From: Amphimedon queenslandica
Taxonomy: Eukaryota; Porifera; Demospongiae; Haplosclerida; Niphatidae
DNA length: 42,604 nt
Assembly: GCF_000090795.2 (NCBI RefSeq)
Contig: NW_003546288.1
Coordinates: 160,425 to 203,028, forward strand
Reading direction: 5' to 3'
The position numbers and the translations under genes were made by a program. This document shows, in pieces, positions 29,563 through 41,074 of the stretch. The notes beneath the pieces were generated by a model. That model had not been told where the DNA came from and did no database searches. It saw only the letters and a list, made by a program, of their open reading frames with translations. Position 1 is the first letter of the stretch, and the number at the start of each line of letters is the position of its first letter.

Positions 29563-30552
29563 TCATCTGAAAGAAGTTGATAAGGTGATCCTCATTTTCT
29601 CTTGAGCAAACAAATATCTAGTGACAGTTAAGTTGAATAAGATATTAACAGCAGCTACAATAGCAGATACTCCACAGTCCATGGTACCATATTTTTGCTT
29701 TTGTATGTTGACGCACTCAATGCTAGTATTGCTGGGAAGATTGAACAAGCTCATAACCACCTTTCTGGTGTCTTCATGAACACTGACGTATAGTGAATCC
29801 TATATTTCAACAAGTCCAGGCTGAGATCAAAATGTTGATGCCAAAATCCAGTGATATCCTCTATCATGGATCACTTGCAGTCCAATGTTTATCTTGCTTG
29901 ATGGAATTTTTTGCAAAAGAGTGTTGTATAATCTTTCCATGGATGGAAACTGAATTGCCAAAAGTTTCTCAGCCAAATTAATGTGCTATTCTCCTAGTCT
30001 TCTAGTATTTTTAGCCAGGCATACTTTGTTCTTAACTGTCAGTGAATAGACTCCAATGCTTAGCCAATTTGTGTCAGAATCTGTACCAGTCATCTTCTGT
30101 TTTTACTTGATTGCTTTCTTTCTGGTCTCTGTCACTGGCACAGGTGATAGATCTATACCAGCTTCTGGGGCTAACTGAATTATATGCTTAACACTTTCAT
30201 TACATCTTGATCTGGTCCACTAAAATTTATGACAATGTATCTCAAGACCCCCCTGTTCCAGTTCACAAGATTACCTGTGACTCCCAGTAACCTGACAAAA
30301 GATACTACAGCCATTTTTTATTAAAAAGAAGTGACAAAGTGTAGAGATCCGACGGGGAAGATGGCCAACCACTTCATCAGAATTGAGAACACTGACAGCA
30401 TAGGGATCGTGATGGTTGCCTCTTTCAGTTTTACATAACAATATTTCACCAATAGGGGGCCTCTTCACTAGTCTCCTTTCCAATTTTTCTTCAATTTCTG
30501 AAAGTAGAGCTTTCCTGAAGCAGAAAGAGCATTTAGTGAAACAGATTTTCAT
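29563..30552 (-). pseudogene. HIRAN domain plus Ulp1-like (C48) peptidase protein
   Basis: The reverse-strand frame from ATG 30550-30552 gives a HIRAN-like domain: RPPIGEILLCKTERGNHHDPY, AVSVLNSDEVVGHLPRRIS and CQVTGSHR (30450-30280). HIRAN modules bind DNA ends in other proteins. After stops near 30275 and shifts, the same strand gives an Ulp1-type cysteine peptidase: WLSIGVYSLTVKN (near 30060), NLAEKLLAIQFPS, GYHWILAST (His, near 29850), DSLYVS (Asp, near 29790) and GTMDCGVSAIVAA (Cys, near 29665), ending KMRITLSTSF near 29575. The full His-Asp-Cys set is visible. There are at least four stops. The context is transposon-rich; a same-strand integrase-like gene lies upstream at 32250-33660. 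Confidence 0.75.
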
Positions 30553-31857
30553 TTATAATTTGAAAACAATCAGGACGCCGACAAAATTACTGAGAATCAA
30601 GTTGTCAGTCAAGGGAAATGTCTGGGTAATCGGAATAGGGTTGTGAAGTTAAGGAAAGAGTTAAGTCAAGTAAAAAAGGAAATTGGTGAAGAAATAAGGA
30701 CTTTTACAGGTTATCGTTAAGAAATACTCTACGCACTGCATTTAGCTATTGACAAGATCATTGAAGTCCCTAGGAAGATCAGTTGGAAGAGGCCACGAGA
30801 AGTCAATTGTCGATCAGGCGATGAAGAATTCCAAAACGAGAAAGATAGCACTAATCAAAGTGCATAAACTACTATGAAAAGAAATGCTGAAAGCTTCCTT
30901 TGCTCAAAAGAACTCACTGTTTGAAGATAAGTTTATCTGCTATTGAACAGTTTCAATGGTGAAGTGCATCTACATACTTAAAAAAACTGCTCCTTTACGT
31001 TTTAGCTTGCATGATACAAGTTTTCCAAACACAATTATCATTGATCCAGATATCAGCATTGCTGTTTGCTCTGAAATTTTGCTGTTATTTTGTAGTGATA
31101 TGGGTAACTTTATGTCTTTATTTAGTTCTCATGTTTGCTAGTCACTCTGCTAAACAAGTATGCATTCATGCAGTCATAATTACACCATTTTGTCTCAACA
31201 TTCATATTTGTATACAAGACTACCGAAGGCAGGAATTTGTGTCTCACATAGGAGTACGATTCAAATTATTCATGAGATGGATAAGAATTATGATAAGCCA
31301 TTTAAGAACCAGTGGGAAAAAGTGGCCATTCTATACATCTGCTTTTCTATTCCTTTTTCCTACATTTGGCAATCTGATAATCTAGAAAAGAGCCTGTCTA
31401 AGATGATTTGCAACTTGAAAAAGAACTTGAAACTTTTAAGGTACAATATTGAATAAGAAAATATTGCAAAACTGTATATAGTTGTCAATGAACAGATTGT
31501 ATGAGTAAAGGATTGTTCGATTTTGGATTTTTTAATCATAAAAATATGTATTTCACATGTACAGCAACAGCGGATATTCTGAACCAATATTTCTAAAAGT
31601 CTATACCAGTTTATCTGATATTGCATTTACTTAATGTGCAATTGGAGTTTTTTAATCTGAGTCTACATTGCCTGATTTACATAGCTGCAGCAGCTTCTCA
31701 GCAGCCCCTGGGCTGATTAGCACCTCCTTAGACTATTATGATGAAGTGAACAAAGGGTATATTTGATGTTCGCCATTGTTTGCTATTCTTTTATCCTTAA
31801 AATAACCTTTGGAACTATCTTATCAATAATTATATTACTCTGAATGCATAAAATATT
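30553..31857. other. Stretch without a recognised gene
   Basis: Weakly coding-looking forward-strand blocks occur, for example a Lys/Glu-rich piece near 30640-30700 and a piece near 31240-31330 containing STIQIIHEMDKNYDKPF. I could not assign them to a family. Confidence 0.4.
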
Positions 31858-32096
31858 TTTGACCATAATTGACAAAAGGTACCTTATGGCGGGTAGTGAA
31901 ATTTGTCTTTCTAGCCTAAGAAATCCAACTTCCTGAGCCCCATTTATCATAAAATTACTCCACAGGATGCAAAAAGTTACCATGAAACTTTTAGAAACAA
32001 TGATTGTCTAACAAAGCACTCACAGGTTGATATTTTCCATTATAATGATCAATTTTAAAATCCGCCATAAGGGCCCTTTTGTCAATTATGGTCACA
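31858..32096. mobile_element. 239-base MITE, copy 3 (inverted)
   Basis: Same length as copies 1 and 2 but in reverse orientation. The left terminus has lost the G of TGTGACC, and the flanks read TT rather than TA, so the target duplication is mutated or was different here. Confidence 0.88.
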
Positions 32097-32249
32097 TTTT
32101 GTTCTTAAAGCTCTGGAGCAGTGTGAAAAAGCATAATAACTAAAATACTTTTGAAATGGTAGATGATAGGTAGCCATATTCTCACTTGGAGTATTCAATA
32201 ATAAAATATTACGTTTATTTCATTTAAATAATATTGATAGCAGTGTCTC

Positions 32250-33660
32250 TCATATCAACTGAGCTAGTCTCAAAGAAACTGATATAAAATGAATTATAGC
32301 CCTTTCTAGGGGAATACCAATGCCAGAAATAAAATTAGTATTTATCATATCATAAGTGCCAAAATCAAATATCATCATCCGATTACAAATATTGATCAAA
32401 TCTGCCCAATCATCCAAAGGGTTGGAGCCAAAGGAGCTGTCTGGTGCAAGATGACCACCAGTTTCTCCCTCATACTCTTGTTTAGCATGTTCTACACCTG
32501 AAACATTTGTTGCAGACATTTGTGTTGTAAACCTGTCTTGTCTCAATGGTAGTGTGGATTTCCTTTGCCTATCATAAAGTTCAATTTCATGGGAAAAGCT
32601 GCCTCACAACTATACCAGAAATGAAATTGTTTTTCCATGCTGATATGAATCTTTTCACACTAACTGCTGTATTCTGCACTACATATGATACACAAAACTT
32701 TGTTGTGGCACAGCTCATATCAAAATATTTCCTTCCTGCATGGCATACATGGCATACATACATGGCATACATACAATGAATAATTAACTCACATGTTAAC
32801 TTGAGGCTGAATTCACTCCACTGTCAAAATCTGTAATGAAGTAACAAGGTAACAATCAATGAATATGCATGAATCAATGTTTTACATAACTTGAGTTGTG
32901 GTGTCTGTACAAATGGAATTATATCAGGTGATCCATAATGTTGTCGTAACTTTTCTTATATTACAATGGACACATAAAACTCACACCCACAATCTACTCG
33001 AAGCTGTTCCCAAAGACCATACTTGAGAATAAATTTGCTATTTAATACAATAGTAAGAATGATTATAAATGTTATACTTACTTAAACAGATGTTCATCAA
33101 TTAATTTGTTGTTTTGAACTGGAATTGAAATGGAGGCACAATCATTCTTGAATAGCTATTGACTGCCACAACATGAGTCACACCAAACATAATGAGTTTT
33201 TCATTTTGGTCTCAGTGCAACTTATGACCAAAAGCAGATGCATGGTAGGGTTCCTGATTAGTTCTATCAATAGTGACAGCTACGCTTATATCACTTTCAT
33301 GGCAACTCTCTGAAGAGATTCAGCTACTTTTGATTCAAAAATGTAAATGCATTTTGAATTTTAAAATTTGTTCATGAGATTTCTTCCGTGTGTGTCTCGA
33401 ACCTCTTTAAATCATCATAAAAATCCATTTCTGCATTTACATATCTACTTCATCAACAGCTTGTTCCACTACTTCATCAACCACTTCCTGGACCATCTTT
33501 CTTAATTTATGCAGTTTACAGAATATAATATGAATGTTTCAGACATTGCTTTCTGTGATGGGAACATTTGTTTTAACTGCTCACTTGTCTCTGCATAGGT
33601 TTGGCCATTCCTTCTGTGACAAGCAACATACTTAACCTCCATTGTTACTTTAGCCTCGCC
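32250..33660 (-). pseudogene. Second integrase-like transposase, a different family
   Basis: In reverse-strand order: an HTH-like segment NGQTYAETSEQLKQMFPSQK (33610-33550); then FGHKLH and DQNEKLIMFGVTHVVAVN (33230-33150), where the first catalytic Asp of the integrase fold would be; an intron-like junction GTAAGTATAA near 33085; KYGLWEQLRVDCGCEFYVS (33035-32980) with the second Asp; a likely acceptor TTACAG near 32826 and a degenerate Arg-Phe-Trp block where the Glu motif is expected; CATTKFCVSYVVQN (near 32700); and a C-terminal part ending SSFGSNPLDDWADL (near 32410). Stops and shifts abound. Similar proteins are common in cnidarian, sponge and fish genomes; I cannot assign the superfamily. 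Confidence 0.65.
32738..32776. repeat. Short tandem repeat of GGCATACAT
   Basis: CATGGCATACAT is repeated three to four times with an extra ACAT. It lies between exons of the integrase-like pseudogene. Confidence 0.75.
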
Positions 33661-33684
33661 TATTTTTTTCACACATATTTCCAC

Positions 33685-35344
33685 GTGTGTAGAGGAGGCA
33701 AGAAAAAGAAGCTAGCCTGAAGAGTTTGCAAATCATGTCTCTTTATATAATCAGAAACAAAGACCGAAGAATCAAAGGCAAACCTGACCGGCTTAACAGA
33801 CAAACCTTAGGCAGGTTTGTGGCCTATTCCCGAAAAGTGTATACCTCATTTCACAGCATGTAGAACTAGAAACGGCTGATAAATGTGATGTGACATGTTT
33901 GTTCACTTAAGAATTTTTATTAACTATGAAGTGCATGGGAACACCATTCCAAGTGATCAGTCATTGTCTGCAACTGAAAGTGTCGACATTGCTGGGGCTG
34001 CATCCCAGTCAAGGTCTCCCATTTTTCTTGCAACTGTGGCGTCCAGCAAGACACGGCCTAAAGAAATTTCTATAAAAGCTTAATGGCTTGCAACACCTCT
34101 AGGTGTTACTGCAAATAGTAATGAAGAATGCACAAAAAAACAAAGTTCATCATTACAATGGCAATCTAGTTAAATGCTTCTATCAATCTCAGAGAGTACA
34201 GCCAACACCAGGTGGATATCGCAGCTTCTGTCAAAATGAGGCTTTCAGTGGCGAGAAAATTATTTTGCTCAACAATGACAATCTTTAAGTACCCGAACTA
34301 TTACATCCAATGCTAAGTTACATGGTAGTTGTCATTTCATTTTTCTATTTACTGTAACTGATTTCATGCTATCAGTTCTACATGTGACTTCCTGTATGAG
34401 TATAGCCTAGGTAAGTAGATATCCAGATCACTTGTAATCTGCTGCATAATTTTAATTTCAATAGCTAAGGCTAAAGTTTAAACCTAGACTGACTCGTTAA
34501 TTTTGACAACTATGTAGTAAATTACCATTGTAGTGATAAATTGAAAAGACAAACAATACAATTACGTGTTAAATAATTGTTTATTTGTTATTAATATTGA
34601 CAATATGTATTGGTCATACATCTTTAAAAGTAATGTGATCAAAGGTATTGTATAGCAGGTTTATTTTGATGACAACAAATGTCAAATTTTGTGAATTTTT
34701 GAAGATTTATACAATTGATTTCCTTGATAATAAAGTTTAACACACGCAAGATGGCAGAAAAGTGGCAATTAGCAAAAATTACCTCAGTGAACATCCAGAT
34801 ACAGGCGATTCACAAAAATTATCGTGGAAATAAACCTGGTATATGCTATATGTTGCAGTAGTTATATACCTATTAAAAGACTTATCATGTTATCATGACC
34901 ATAGTAAAATGTTGGTGGCATATAGCCACCTACTTTTAAATGATTCACAATTTGTTGAAGATATGGGTTATTTTAAGATATGAGATAAATACTCTCATAG
35001 ATATGGTAGATCAAGTATTTAAAAACACAAAACAAGTTAGAAATGCTCAAATTTAAATGAACTAGTATACATTAGCTTGTTTGACTGACCCAAAATTATC
35101 TACTTTTTCTAAAAACTGTGTATTGTCACTTTGGTATAGACTAATTGAGCTGTGTGTGTTTGTGGTATTAATTGTCAATATGTTTATGTCAACTTAATGT
35201 GAGATTGAGTGAACAAGGTGAACTTATTAATAAGAGTCTAAAAAGAAATGCTTGCAAAAAATAAAGGGTTTTTGCAATTTGGAACCTCAATACCCTGTTA
35301 CTCTATAATGTCAATAGACATCGTTAATTAAGCCAGAAATATTA
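33685..35344. other. AT-rich stretch without a recognised gene
   Basis: Two short forward frames (33895-34083 and 34103-34288) show no recognisable domain. I see nothing else, and no terminal repeat of the upstream integrase-like element could be found. Confidence 0.5.
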
Positions 35345-35825
35345 TATAGGCGGTAGCCTATATGTAGGGTTTAGGTTGATTTTTAAAAATGGTGACAAAA
35401 TTTATAATTTTCAAATGATTATAACTCTTCTATCTTACCTTGTACAGCTTTACAAATGGCTTAGATGAGCTCTCCTTCACTGAGCAATTTTCCTGGTACC
35501 TTTAAAGTGGACTGTAATGTAGTCTGTATAATAGGCCCAAATTCAAATTTCTGCAAAATTCTTCAGACTTTTTCTTCTTTCATCTTATTCTATGCACAGG
35601 ATAATCTTTTAAACTAGAAATCAGCTCAAGTTGACTTTCATATCATTCCTTGAAGCGTGAGTCAAGGACTACAAAGGTGCTTTCCATATCTTAATTCATA
35701 TTAGATTATAAACTAGTTATTTGGGTGTAATATTACCGCCCCTTAAAATAAGTCGCCACTTTGAAACTTAATGCGCATGCTCAGAGTTGCTATAGTGACT
35801 GACTGACTGCACTGGGTGAATTTGC
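35345..35825 (+). repeat. Dispersed repeat, copy B
   Basis: It begins TATAGGCGGTAGCC and ends near CATGCTCAGAGTTGCTATAG. It aligns with copy C (42110 onward) in the same orientation and with copy A in reverse. Bases 35826-36225 after it hold no recognised gene. Confidence 0.82.
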
Positions 35826-36225
35826 TGTATTCTTCTCTTTCTCTGCATACTTGTTTGTTCAGCAGTGCACAGACTAAGTGATTAACAGTTCTTTTAAGAG
35901 CTAATAGGTAAATTATTTTCAAATAACTCTAACAAATTAGGCTTCTTTTATCATAGAGTGAAATAAAATCTTACGGAGCCGTCAGAGCGCAAGATAATTT
36001 ACAGCTGCTTAGTTTTGATAATTTTGGACACCTGTACCTAAGCCAGATTACTAGAGTTCAGTGTATTTCATTATACTTCTGATATTGGATATATTGAGAT
36101 AAGTCTTTACAGTTATTTTTAAAATGATAAGCAGTAGTTTACTTGTACCACCTGCATATATGTACTTGGTATTATAATATTTATTTGTTGTGTTAATGTT
36201 AAGTGTAGTTGTGGTGCTGTTTGTT

Positions 36226-37617
36226 GTAAAAAAGGAAGTAGGAAAAGGAAAAGTGACTTAACTGGGGCTAAATCCAAAAAAAAGTTCTGCAAGATATATA
36301 TGATAATAGAAAGGAAATGGAAACATTTGTATCTAAAAAACAAGTCCTATGCTAGAGCTTACTACATAAGGCATTGTAAGAGGGTCAAAAGCAAAGCCAG
36401 AGTTGCCAATAAGATAAATAAAAAATATAAGCTTGGGTATTAAAAAAATTTCATGCATTCAACCCATTTGCAAAAATGTAAAAATTGGTATAGTAAAAAC
36501 AAGGACTGCAAAATTTAAAAATCAACTTGCTATTCTAAAACAAATTATAGGAGTAATCCTGACCAAAGAAAGAAGCCTCTAGAAATCATTATCAAAAACA
36601 TCCACAACCAAAAAATGAAGCCTCTAGAGATCAGTATCATAAGAATCCACAACCAAAGAAAGAAGTCTCGAGAGATCAGTGTCATAAGAATCCACAACCA
36701 AAGAAAGAAGCGTCTAGAGATCAGTATCATAAGAATCCACAACCAAAGAAAGAAGCTTCTAGGAATCATTATCAATACAATACGAACCCCCAAAAAAGTA
36801 AATCAAAGAAACGCTATCATAAAATTTGGGCCTTCAAAAACAAAACTCCTTAAAACGATATTACATGAATAGAGACGCAATATTATGTGCTGCAAAAGAT
36901 AAATTTCTGAGATATAAATTTTCTGAAAATAAAATTGATAAGTTAAAGGTGGCACTAATCAAGAAAAATAAAAGGCATCTAAATAAAGATTATTACAAAC
37001 GTAATTATAGTCACATATTGTATAGATTATGCTCAAATTACTCAAAACCTGCACCAAATAATGAAGCAAAGGAATATTATTTTATAAAAATTAAAGAAGC
37101 ATTATATTACAGCCCCAAAATAGTTGTTGATTTATTGCCATCAAGTATGAAAGGCATAGATTTTGAGAACACATCATATGACAGTAAATGTAATGCTGCA
37201 TCAAGAATAATATTGTTGATGCAGCATATATTGTTAGAATCAGTTTTGAAAAACTGATCCCTCAAAGTAGGCGTACTGATACATGCAGCAAATAGCATTA
37301 GGAAATTGAAGTTGAATAGCTTTAGCGACTTTGGTGAGCAATGTCACAAAAAATATAGGCCTTATTTTTATGAATCAGCATATTTGTATCCTAATGATAA
37401 CTCTGATAGCCAATTAGATAGACCAATTGCAATCCCTGTTGATACAAATGGCATTTATGTAGCAGGGAGTGTTGATGTATCATGTATTGACAGAGCAGAA
37501 GATTGCAATGATGATGTGACTCTGAAGATGACAATATTGATAATAATAGAATGTATACTAATAACAGAAAACCTACCCTCAAATGGCTGTGTACAGACAG
37601 GTGCAAGCCTTTATTAG
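36226..37617 (+). pseudogene. Helitron N-terminal region
   Basis: It starts with a Lys/Arg-rich stretch (RKRKSDLTGAKSKKK, near 36240), followed by the tandem 15-residue basic repeat. The frame from 36826 then has CAAKDKFLRYKF and, after a TGA at 37255-37257, continues in the same frame as KLNSFSDFGEQCHKKYR and PYFYESAYLYP. A one-base shift near 37515 moves to the next frame. Basic repeats of this type often precede Helitron_like_N in invertebrate Helitrons. No clear start codon was chosen. Confidence 0.7.
36560..36785 (+). repeat. 45-base tandem repeat coding a 15-residue basic repeat
   Basis: Four to five copies of a 45-base unit containing AATCCACAACCAAAGAAAG and TCTAGAGATCAGTATCATAA. In the frame that joins the Helitron protein each unit reads roughly YHKNPQPKKEASRDQ. 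The unit length is a multiple of three and the units remain in frame, so the repeat evolved as coding sequence. The hydrophobic reverse-strand frame across it is an artefact. Confidence 0.85.
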
Positions 37618-38429
37618 AGAGTGACATTAGTTCTATTATTGAAGTTAGACGATATTTTGATGAACCTGTTAAAGAATTAAGGAAGCATTTAGATGCATGT
37701 GATAATTGTCCCAATAATCATTATACGTCAAGATCCCTCCATGTCAAAGAAATAGATCAAGTGCATGAGTATGATTTTTGTGATAATGCAAATGTAACGA
37801 TAATTGTTAAAAAGATGAAAATAATATTGAAAAATATTTTAAATATTCAGAAATTGTTAGTGAAAGGATGGGCCATCCTATTATGTGTAGTAATAAAGAT
37901 GCTGAATGTAAAAGCATGCTGCGTATTTTACGCAATGCATCTGTTTATTACCCTTTGTTAAGACACCTTTTAAAACACTTATGTTGCTAGAAATGCCCAT
38001 TTAACAATAGATATTATTGATTCTTCCCTTGCTGATGGCGATGTAGCACAATTGATCAATTTAAATATTAATAAAGCCAATGAGACTGAATTTGATAATG
38101 TGTATTATGCTATTAATGATGGTGAAGATGACCCATTTAGAATACTTAACTTAAATACTCTACTTTATTTTCAGTATTCAGATGCTATTGATGAATTTAA
38201 GAAAGCTTTGTCTGATCAGGCTTGTTGCAGTTGTGAGAGGCTTTTAAGAAAAAAGTCTGTCACTGAAGCTAAAAATTTAGATAGCGATGTTTGGAATATC
38301 CTATTAGATTACATTAGAGAGGATGATCCTATGGCATTAAATAAAGTTATGGATATTTGTAATCATTGTAAACGTATTATTAGGAAAAATGAAGTTCCAG
38401 CACGTTGTGTTCAATGGGTTAAAGTGTGA
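37530..38429 (+). pseudogene. Helitron middle region (before Rep)
   Basis: The frame has KPTLKWLCTDRCKPLL (near 37570), EVRRYFDEPVKELRKHLDAC (37640-37700) and a CxxC pair. It shifts near 37800 to SERMGHPIMCSN and SMLRILRNASVYYPLL, shifts back around 37978 to VARNAHLTID, and then has CCSCERLLRKKSV and ICNHCKRIIRKNEVPARC (38225-38410). The cysteine pairs suggest zinc binding. This is the conserved region ahead of Rep in Helitron proteins of marine invertebrates. A further shift near 38408 leads into the Rep frame. Confidence 0.78.
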
Positions 38430-40251
38430 GCCACTACCCAAAAAATGGGAAAATTTGGATCCTTTAAGTTGCCAGTTAATACAGAGGGCCAAGTGTTTTC
38501 AGACAATTGTTAGGCTAGGCAGCCTAGGCACACAAACCTTAAAAGTGCCTACCTATAATTCTTAGAAGGCTCTTAAAGGTGCAATGTTTTATTTACCCAT
38601 TCCATTACAAAAAACCATGGAAACTATAAATGAGGTTGGTATAGATTCTAATCACTTGCCTAATCCAGAACTTTATAGTATTATTAATGGACAGCCTACC
38701 AAATCAAATAATGTCTGGCGTAGTTTAGTTAATGTAAATAAAATAAAAGCAGCACTAAGAATATTAAAAGAAATAAATTGGCTTTATAAAAGTGTAGACG
38801 ATGATTCAGTGGACGAATCTTCTAAAAATGTTATACAAGTAGTAAGCAATACTACTTGTAAAACACTTGAAAAAGCAAATGATCAAGATTTAGAAGGCCT
38901 TTCAGCATATATGATTAGAAATCTTGATAGTAAAATTGCAACAGGTTGTGATATTAGTCAATATAAATTAATGAATGTAAAAGAAGCACCTATTGACAAT
39001 AGGCAAGAGCATTTCGATTTGTTATGCTTTCCTACTTTATTTCCAACGAGACAATATGGAGAGCATCATCCCAGACGAAGCTATCCAGCACAGACTTTAT
39101 CATTTAATGAATACATACAATCAAGACTTTTAAACAAAGATTCCCGATTTCGTAGACATCATTCATATTGTTTGCACTATTACAGATTAAAAATTAACAA
39201 GGCCTCAGAAACTGGCATATAAAATTTACTAAAAACATCAAGGGGCAACGTTGGTCAAACTGTTGCTGAAATATTAGAAAAAATAAATGTGTTAGATGAA
39301 GAATTTCAGAGCAATTTAAGTACCATGTTGGCTCCAATACGGGGCACTAATCAATATTGGTTCCGTGTGAAAGGTGAAGTCAAAGCAATGATTGCTGAGT
39401 ATGGCTCACCAACACTTTTCCTTACATTAACTTGTGCTGAATACAATTCAGCTGATATAGCGCAATATTTAAGAAAAGTGAATAATGCACCACCATCATA
39501 TAGTATTTCTAGGTTATGTACTGAGGACCCTGTTTCAGTATCGCGACAATTTTCATACAAATTCAAGGATTTCTTTAACATAGTCATACTCCAGAGAGGT
39601 GTTCTAGGCAAAGTAGAGCAATATTATGTTAAAAAAGAATATCAAATGCATGGAGCGCCTCATTATCACATCCTCATATGGATTGAAAATGCTCCTGTTG
39701 TCGGTATTGACTGTCCAGAAGAAGTCTGTTCTTTCATGAAAGATAGAATTACCTGTCATATACCAGATAGTAATACGTCACCTGATTTAAATTTATTGGT
39801 AACAAAATACCAAATGCACAAGTGCAGCAATTACTGCAAACGAAATATTAAAGTCGGCAAGACCTATGTATCTAGATGCCGATTTGATTTTCCTAGACCA
39901 GTACGAGATAGCATTTGCATCAATGATGCTAAAAATAGCTTGAAATCATGCAATAAAATATATTATCTCAAACGAAATGAAAAAGAAGTTCAAGTCAACG
40001 ACTACAATCCTTTACTGTTGAAATTGAGGCTTGCAAATATGGACTTGCAATACATAGCTGAGAAGAGTCTTTCCTTAACAGAGTATGTAACTGGATATGT
40101 CACTAAAGCAGAAAAGAGTCATGCAAGGGACTTATGGGATGAAGTCAGCAGCTGTGACAACATATACAGCAGGCTTTGGAAAATCGGACAAAAATTACTT
40201 CGAGCTAAAGATGTAGGACTATATGAAGCTAGCGATCTTCATTTTGGTTAA
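38410..40251 (+). pseudogene. Helitron Rep (HUH endonuclease) region, nearly intact
   Basis: One frame runs the whole length with only two stops, TAG near 38563 and TAA at 39220-39222 (in ETGI*NLLK, probably a changed Tyr codon). Helitron_like_N blocks include YLPIPLQKTMETINEVG, NPELYSIINGQPTKS and LCFPTLFPTRQYGEHHPR. The Rep part has SPTLFLTLTCAEYNS (39405-39450), the HUH motif in GAPHYHILIW (near 39652-39680), and the paired tyrosines in TEYVTGYVTKAEKS (near 40078-40120). The final block LYEASDLHFG ends in a stop at 40249-40251. From 39223 on there are 343 uninterrupted codons, the best preserved coding stretch in the window. Confidence 0.9.
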
Positions 40252-41074
40252 AGTTTATACATGAAATCAGTAACTATACAGTACGTTAATGTGTACTTGC
40301 CTCATAAGAGGAGCAGAAAAATCAAAAACTATTCATATTTAACTAAAATGGATCGATCTTCTAAAGACATTTTTAATCCTAGCATAATTGAAGACTTATC
40401 CAACAAGACCAAATAACATGGAAGATGTATCAGTTCACGAATTTGTTGCTAATTACAAATTTGATAAAATTGAAAATGGAGAAAGAGAATACACACTTCG
40501 ATCAAAGCCAGTCCTTCCAAACCATAGGAAATTTAATCCTATGCAAGAAGCGGAAAGAGATGATCTTTATTACTCGCTAATATTTCTATTTGTGCCTTTT
40601 AGAGATGAGAGCACACTCGTAATGAAAGGAGAAACAATGGAAGTAGCTTTTAGGCGTCACAGTGAAGCATCTATACATGGCATTGAAAATCATTTCAACA
40701 AACTACAGAAATTATTAGAAGCTGAACGTAATTGAAAGAAAATAGTCGATGCAAGAAATAAAGCCAGTTTTACTGAAGAACTTCCTGATAACAAGGAAGA
40801 TGATGAGCCTCAATTATTGGGTGAAATAATGGAAGCAGTAGCTGATATTGCTGACAAGCATATAAATGTACCAAATTTAACATTAGAGCAAAGAGAGGCA
40901 ATGCTTAATGTAGATCAAAAAAGAATTTCTGATAAAATTAAGATTCATCTTATAAGTCAAAAAGAACGTGAAGACTTACTAGAAAATGAGTGTTCAAGAC
41001 TACTTAGATTAGATAATATCAAACCACTAAGGATGTTTATTAGTAGTGTAGGTAGAACTGGTAAATCGTTTTAG
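40252..41074 (+). pseudogene. Helitron linker and helicase motif I
   Basis: Sequence continues past the stop as VYLPHKRSRKIKNY, shifts near 40388 and gives [19 protein letters not shown] and [20 protein letters not shown]. After a stop at 40732-40735 it continues as the helicase N-terminal part (NLTLEQREAMLNVDQKR) up to the Walker A region. That reads SSVGRTGKSF, where G-V-G-G-T-G-K-S is usual, so the P-loop has lost glycines. A TAG follows at once. Confidence 0.82.

Noticed and set aside
31160..31456. A captured gene fragment containing STIQIIHEMDKNYDKPF
   Set aside because: It looks weakly coding, but I could not tie it to a family or to a bounded element, so I leave it unassigned.
36560..36785. 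A CRISPR-like direct repeat array
   Set aside because: Units are contiguous with no unique spacers and are in frame with a eukaryotic transposon protein.
36545..36793. A repetitive hydrophobic membrane protein on the reverse strand
   Set aside because: It is the antisense reading of the 45-base repeat that belongs to the Helitron frame.
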